Shown piece after piece: positions 15,101 through 17,869 of a stretch of 17,869 nt of DNA. The notes below the pieces were generated by a model. That model did not search any database. It was not told the DNA's origin and saw only the letters and a list, made by a program, of their open reading frames with translations. Position 1 is the first letter of the stretch. Every line of letters starts with the position of its first letter. Location: the NCBI GenBank assembly GCA_027577415.1, contig JANBQS010000444.1, positions 1 to 17,869 on the forward strand. Reading direction: 5' to 3'. Position numbers and translations under genes: made by a program. The stretch comes from Coemansia sp. RSA 922 (Eukaryota > Kickxellomycota > Kickxellomycetes > Kickxellales > Kickxellaceae).

Positions 15101-15997
15101 GACCAGATTGCCGCCGGCAACTTTGAGCGGGCGATGAAGCTGCTCCGCGACCAAGTAGGCATTTCGTCGTTCGATGCTCTCAAGCCAGCGTTTTTGGAGA
15201 TTTATACGGCGTCGCGTTCTATACTGACGATGGCACCCTTTTCCGAGGCTTCGCGCATCTCGATACGGCGCAACGCAAGCGATGCCACTGAGCCTTCACA
15301 GTTCCTGCCAGTGCGTATGTACCATCTGGCGTCGTCAATGGAGCAATTGCAGCAAGGGTACCGGGCTACGACAGCGGCCAAGTTTGACGAAGCGCTGGTG
15401 CTGTTTAAGCAGCTGCTGCTGTCTCTGATTTTCGTAGCGGTCGAGACGACTGAGGATGCCAGCGAAGTCAAACAGCTGCTGCAGATCAGCCGCGAGTACG
15501 TGATTGGCATCAGCATCGAGCTGGAGCGCGCGACAGTGGCCAAGGAGGAGGCGACCGAAGAAAACTCGGTGCGGCTGGTGGAGCTGGCGGCGTACTTTAC
15601 TCACTGCCAGCTGCGTGGCGACCATGAGAAGCTGGCACTGCGGCTTGCGATGAACACGGCGTACAAGCACAAGTGCTTTAAGGCAGCAGGCGAGTTTGCG
15701 CAGCGCTTGGTGGACCTTGTGCCGGCGCCGCAGATTGCTGACAAGGCGCGCAAGATGATTACCATCTGCGACCGCCAAAGCCGCGACTCGCTGCCCATTG
15801 ACTACGACGCGCGCAATCCGTTTGTGGTGTGTGCTGCGTCGCACACGCCCATCCGCAAGGGCGAAGCTACGGTCAACTGCCCCTACTGCCAGGCCTCGTA
15901 TAAGCCCGAGTTTGAGGGCGGACTATGCCGCGTGTGCACCATTGCTCAGATTGGAGCCAAGGCCACGGGATTGCGCTCGCTTGCATCGCTGGACTGA
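12169..15997 (+). CDS. COP1: Coatomer subunit alpha (alpha-COP, Ret1/COPA), two exons
   Basis: Exons are 12169..12186 and 12272..15997, giving 1247 residues (family about 1200 to 1235). Alpha-COP is the COPI coat subunit that binds dilysine cargo signals for Golgi-to-ER retrieval. Exon 1 encodes only MQMLTK. Splicing joins it to FESKSSRVKG, recreating the conserved (M)LTKFESKSxRVKG start, so the second Met (12175) matches the usual N-terminus. Seven WD repeats fill about 1 to 326 ([33 protein letters not shown]). A second propeller reaches about 600 and a helical solenoid about 600 to 800. An Asp/Glu/Gly/Ala-rich linker lies at about 861 to 925. The C-terminal domain from about 930 binds epsilon-COP in relatives and ends with NPFVVCAASHTPI and a zinc-ribbon-like CPYC..C..C motif. 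The stop is 116 bp from the convergent ERG10 stop. Confidence 0.98.
12187..12271 (+). other. Intron 1 of COPA
   Basis: The 85-bp phase-0 intron runs from GTATAG to CTGTAG, after only six codons. ACTAAT at 12241 to 12246 is a good branch-point candidate about 25 bases before the acceptor. Removing it restores the conserved N-terminus of alpha-COP, which is the main support. Confidence 0.93.
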
Positions 15998-16010
15998 TGA
16001 GCCACATCAA

Positions 16011-16100
16011 TTTCTATTACTATTACTATTATTTTTTTCATATTTGGAACCGATCCGAACAAAGTGGTATTTCTATTACTATTGTTATTTTTTTTTCATA
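16011..16100. repeat. Duplicated T-rich block between COPA and ERG10
   Basis: Copy 1 (16011 to 16042) and copy 2 (16070 to 16100) share TTTCTATTACTATT, then a short variable part, then a T run ending in CATA. The copies are about 59 bases apart start to start, separated by unrelated sequence. They fill most of the 116-bp gap between the convergent genes and lie in the 3' UTRs of one or both. Confidence 0.7.
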
Positions 16101-16105
16101 ATAAA
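16100..16105 (+). terminator. AATAAA polyadenylation signal, probably of COPA
   Basis: AATAAA lies at the end of the second T-rich block, 103 bases after the COPA stop and 9 bases before the ERG10 stop codon on the other strand. The COPA transcript therefore probably runs into the 3' end of ERG10. Confidence 0.45.
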
Positions 16106-16113
16106 GTGCTATT

Positions 16114-17572
<1,459 letters not shown>

Positions 17573-17869
17573 ATGGCTGATAGCAGTGCTGCTGCTGGCG
17601 AGGATGCGCTGATGGTACGAGTGTACACGTGCAGGTGCCTGAGCTTGAATGTGCAGCAGGCAAGAGAGGGCAGCATGTGCGCCCCTTGCTCTTCTCTCGT
17701 GCGTTGTATTTTCTGCACAGGGAGATTGCGCAGGAATGCAGACGCAGTGCAGACGCAACACAGACGTAGCCAGCCAGCCACCCTCTTTAGCAGGGAGTGG
17801 CCGGCCGTGGCGCGATTGGCTGCCCGAGTGAGGGGAGCATTATTTTCCGCTTTCGCCGCGAACGCTTTT
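17573..17869 (+). CDS. Possible 5' end of an unknown + strand gene, cut by the window edge
   Basis: An ATG in good context (GTCGCATGG) opens a frame that has no stop through the window end (99 codons). The first 29 codons, MADSSAAAGEDALMVRVYTC then RCLSLNVQQ, look protein-like, with a Cys-x-Cys. The remainder is Arg/Ala-rich and less convincing. A GC-type donor (CAG then GCAAGA at 17660) and an acceptor-like TTTTCTGCACAG (ending 17720) could remove part of it, but the sequence after that acceptor does not look better. The location, 197 bp from the divergent ERG10 start, suits the spacing of the other head-to-head pairs. I recognise no family. It may be no gene at all, in which case the stretch is intergenic. 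Confidence 0.25.
   Translation, partial: MADSSAAAGEDALMVRVYTCRCLSLNVQQAREGSMCAPCSSLVRCIFCTGRLRRNADAVQTQHRRSQPATLFSREWPAVARLAARVRGALFSAFAANAF
17737..17767 (+). repeat. Short tandem repeat, TGCAGACGCA-type
   Basis: TGCAGACGCA occurs at 17737 to 17746 and 17748 to 17757, followed by the degenerate copy ACACAGACGT at 17758 to 17767. It lies within the doubtful open frame at the right edge and makes that part look less like ordinary coding sequence. Confidence 0.5.

Overview
The window is nuclear DNA from a fungus. The genes are eukaryotic and mostly fungal in type: an APC1 scaffold, a Cue3/ASCC2-type ribosome-quality-control factor, a Grx3/4-type CGFS glutaredoxin, Rpn12, alpha-COP, a Cbp6-type complex III assembly factor and an Erg10-type thiolase. 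Introns are few and short (85, 86 and 101 bp, all GT..TAG). Intergenic gaps are tens to a few hundred bases, and coding DNA is richer in GC than the AT-rich spacers. This style fits an intron-poor, gene-dense early-diverging ('zygomycete') fungus, possibly Kickxellomycotina such as Coemansia. That placement is a guess from style, not from a phylogenetic marker.

Layout, left to right: APC1 (+, its 5' end lies beyond the window), an Avo2-like ankyrin protein (+), CBP6 (-), CUE3/ASCC2 (+), GRX4-type glutaredoxin (-), RPN12 (+, one intron), a mitochondrial Ohr-type peroxidase (+), an unrecognised Ser-rich coiled-coil protein (-), alpha-COP (+, six-codon first exon then an intron), and ERG10 acetoacetyl-CoA thiolase (-, one intron). 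The right edge is an intergenic or promoter region that may hold the 5' end of another + strand gene. I see no tRNA, rRNA, transposon, CRISPR array or other mobile sequence.

Gene order is mostly alternating. There are three head-to-head pairs with 231 to 332 bp between start codons (CBP6/CUE3, GRX4/RPN12, coiled-coil gene/COPA). There are four tail-to-tail pairs with only 39 to 116 bp between stop codons (ankyrin/CBP6, CUE3/GRX4, OHR/coiled-coil gene, COPA/ERG10), so their 3' UTRs probably overlap.

The genes are housekeeping rather than one pathway. APC1, CUE3 and RPN12 all serve ubiquitin-dependent processes. CBP6 and OHR are mitochondrial. GRX4 and OHR belong to redox and iron homeostasis. 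COPA and ERG10 serve secretion and sterol synthesis. I found no convincing undescribed system. The more interesting points are the bacterial-type Ohr with a mitochondrial leader, the orphan coiled-coil gene, repeated short motifs in the divergent promoters, a duplicated T-rich block between COPA and ERG10, and pyrimidine-rich leaders in front of most start codons.
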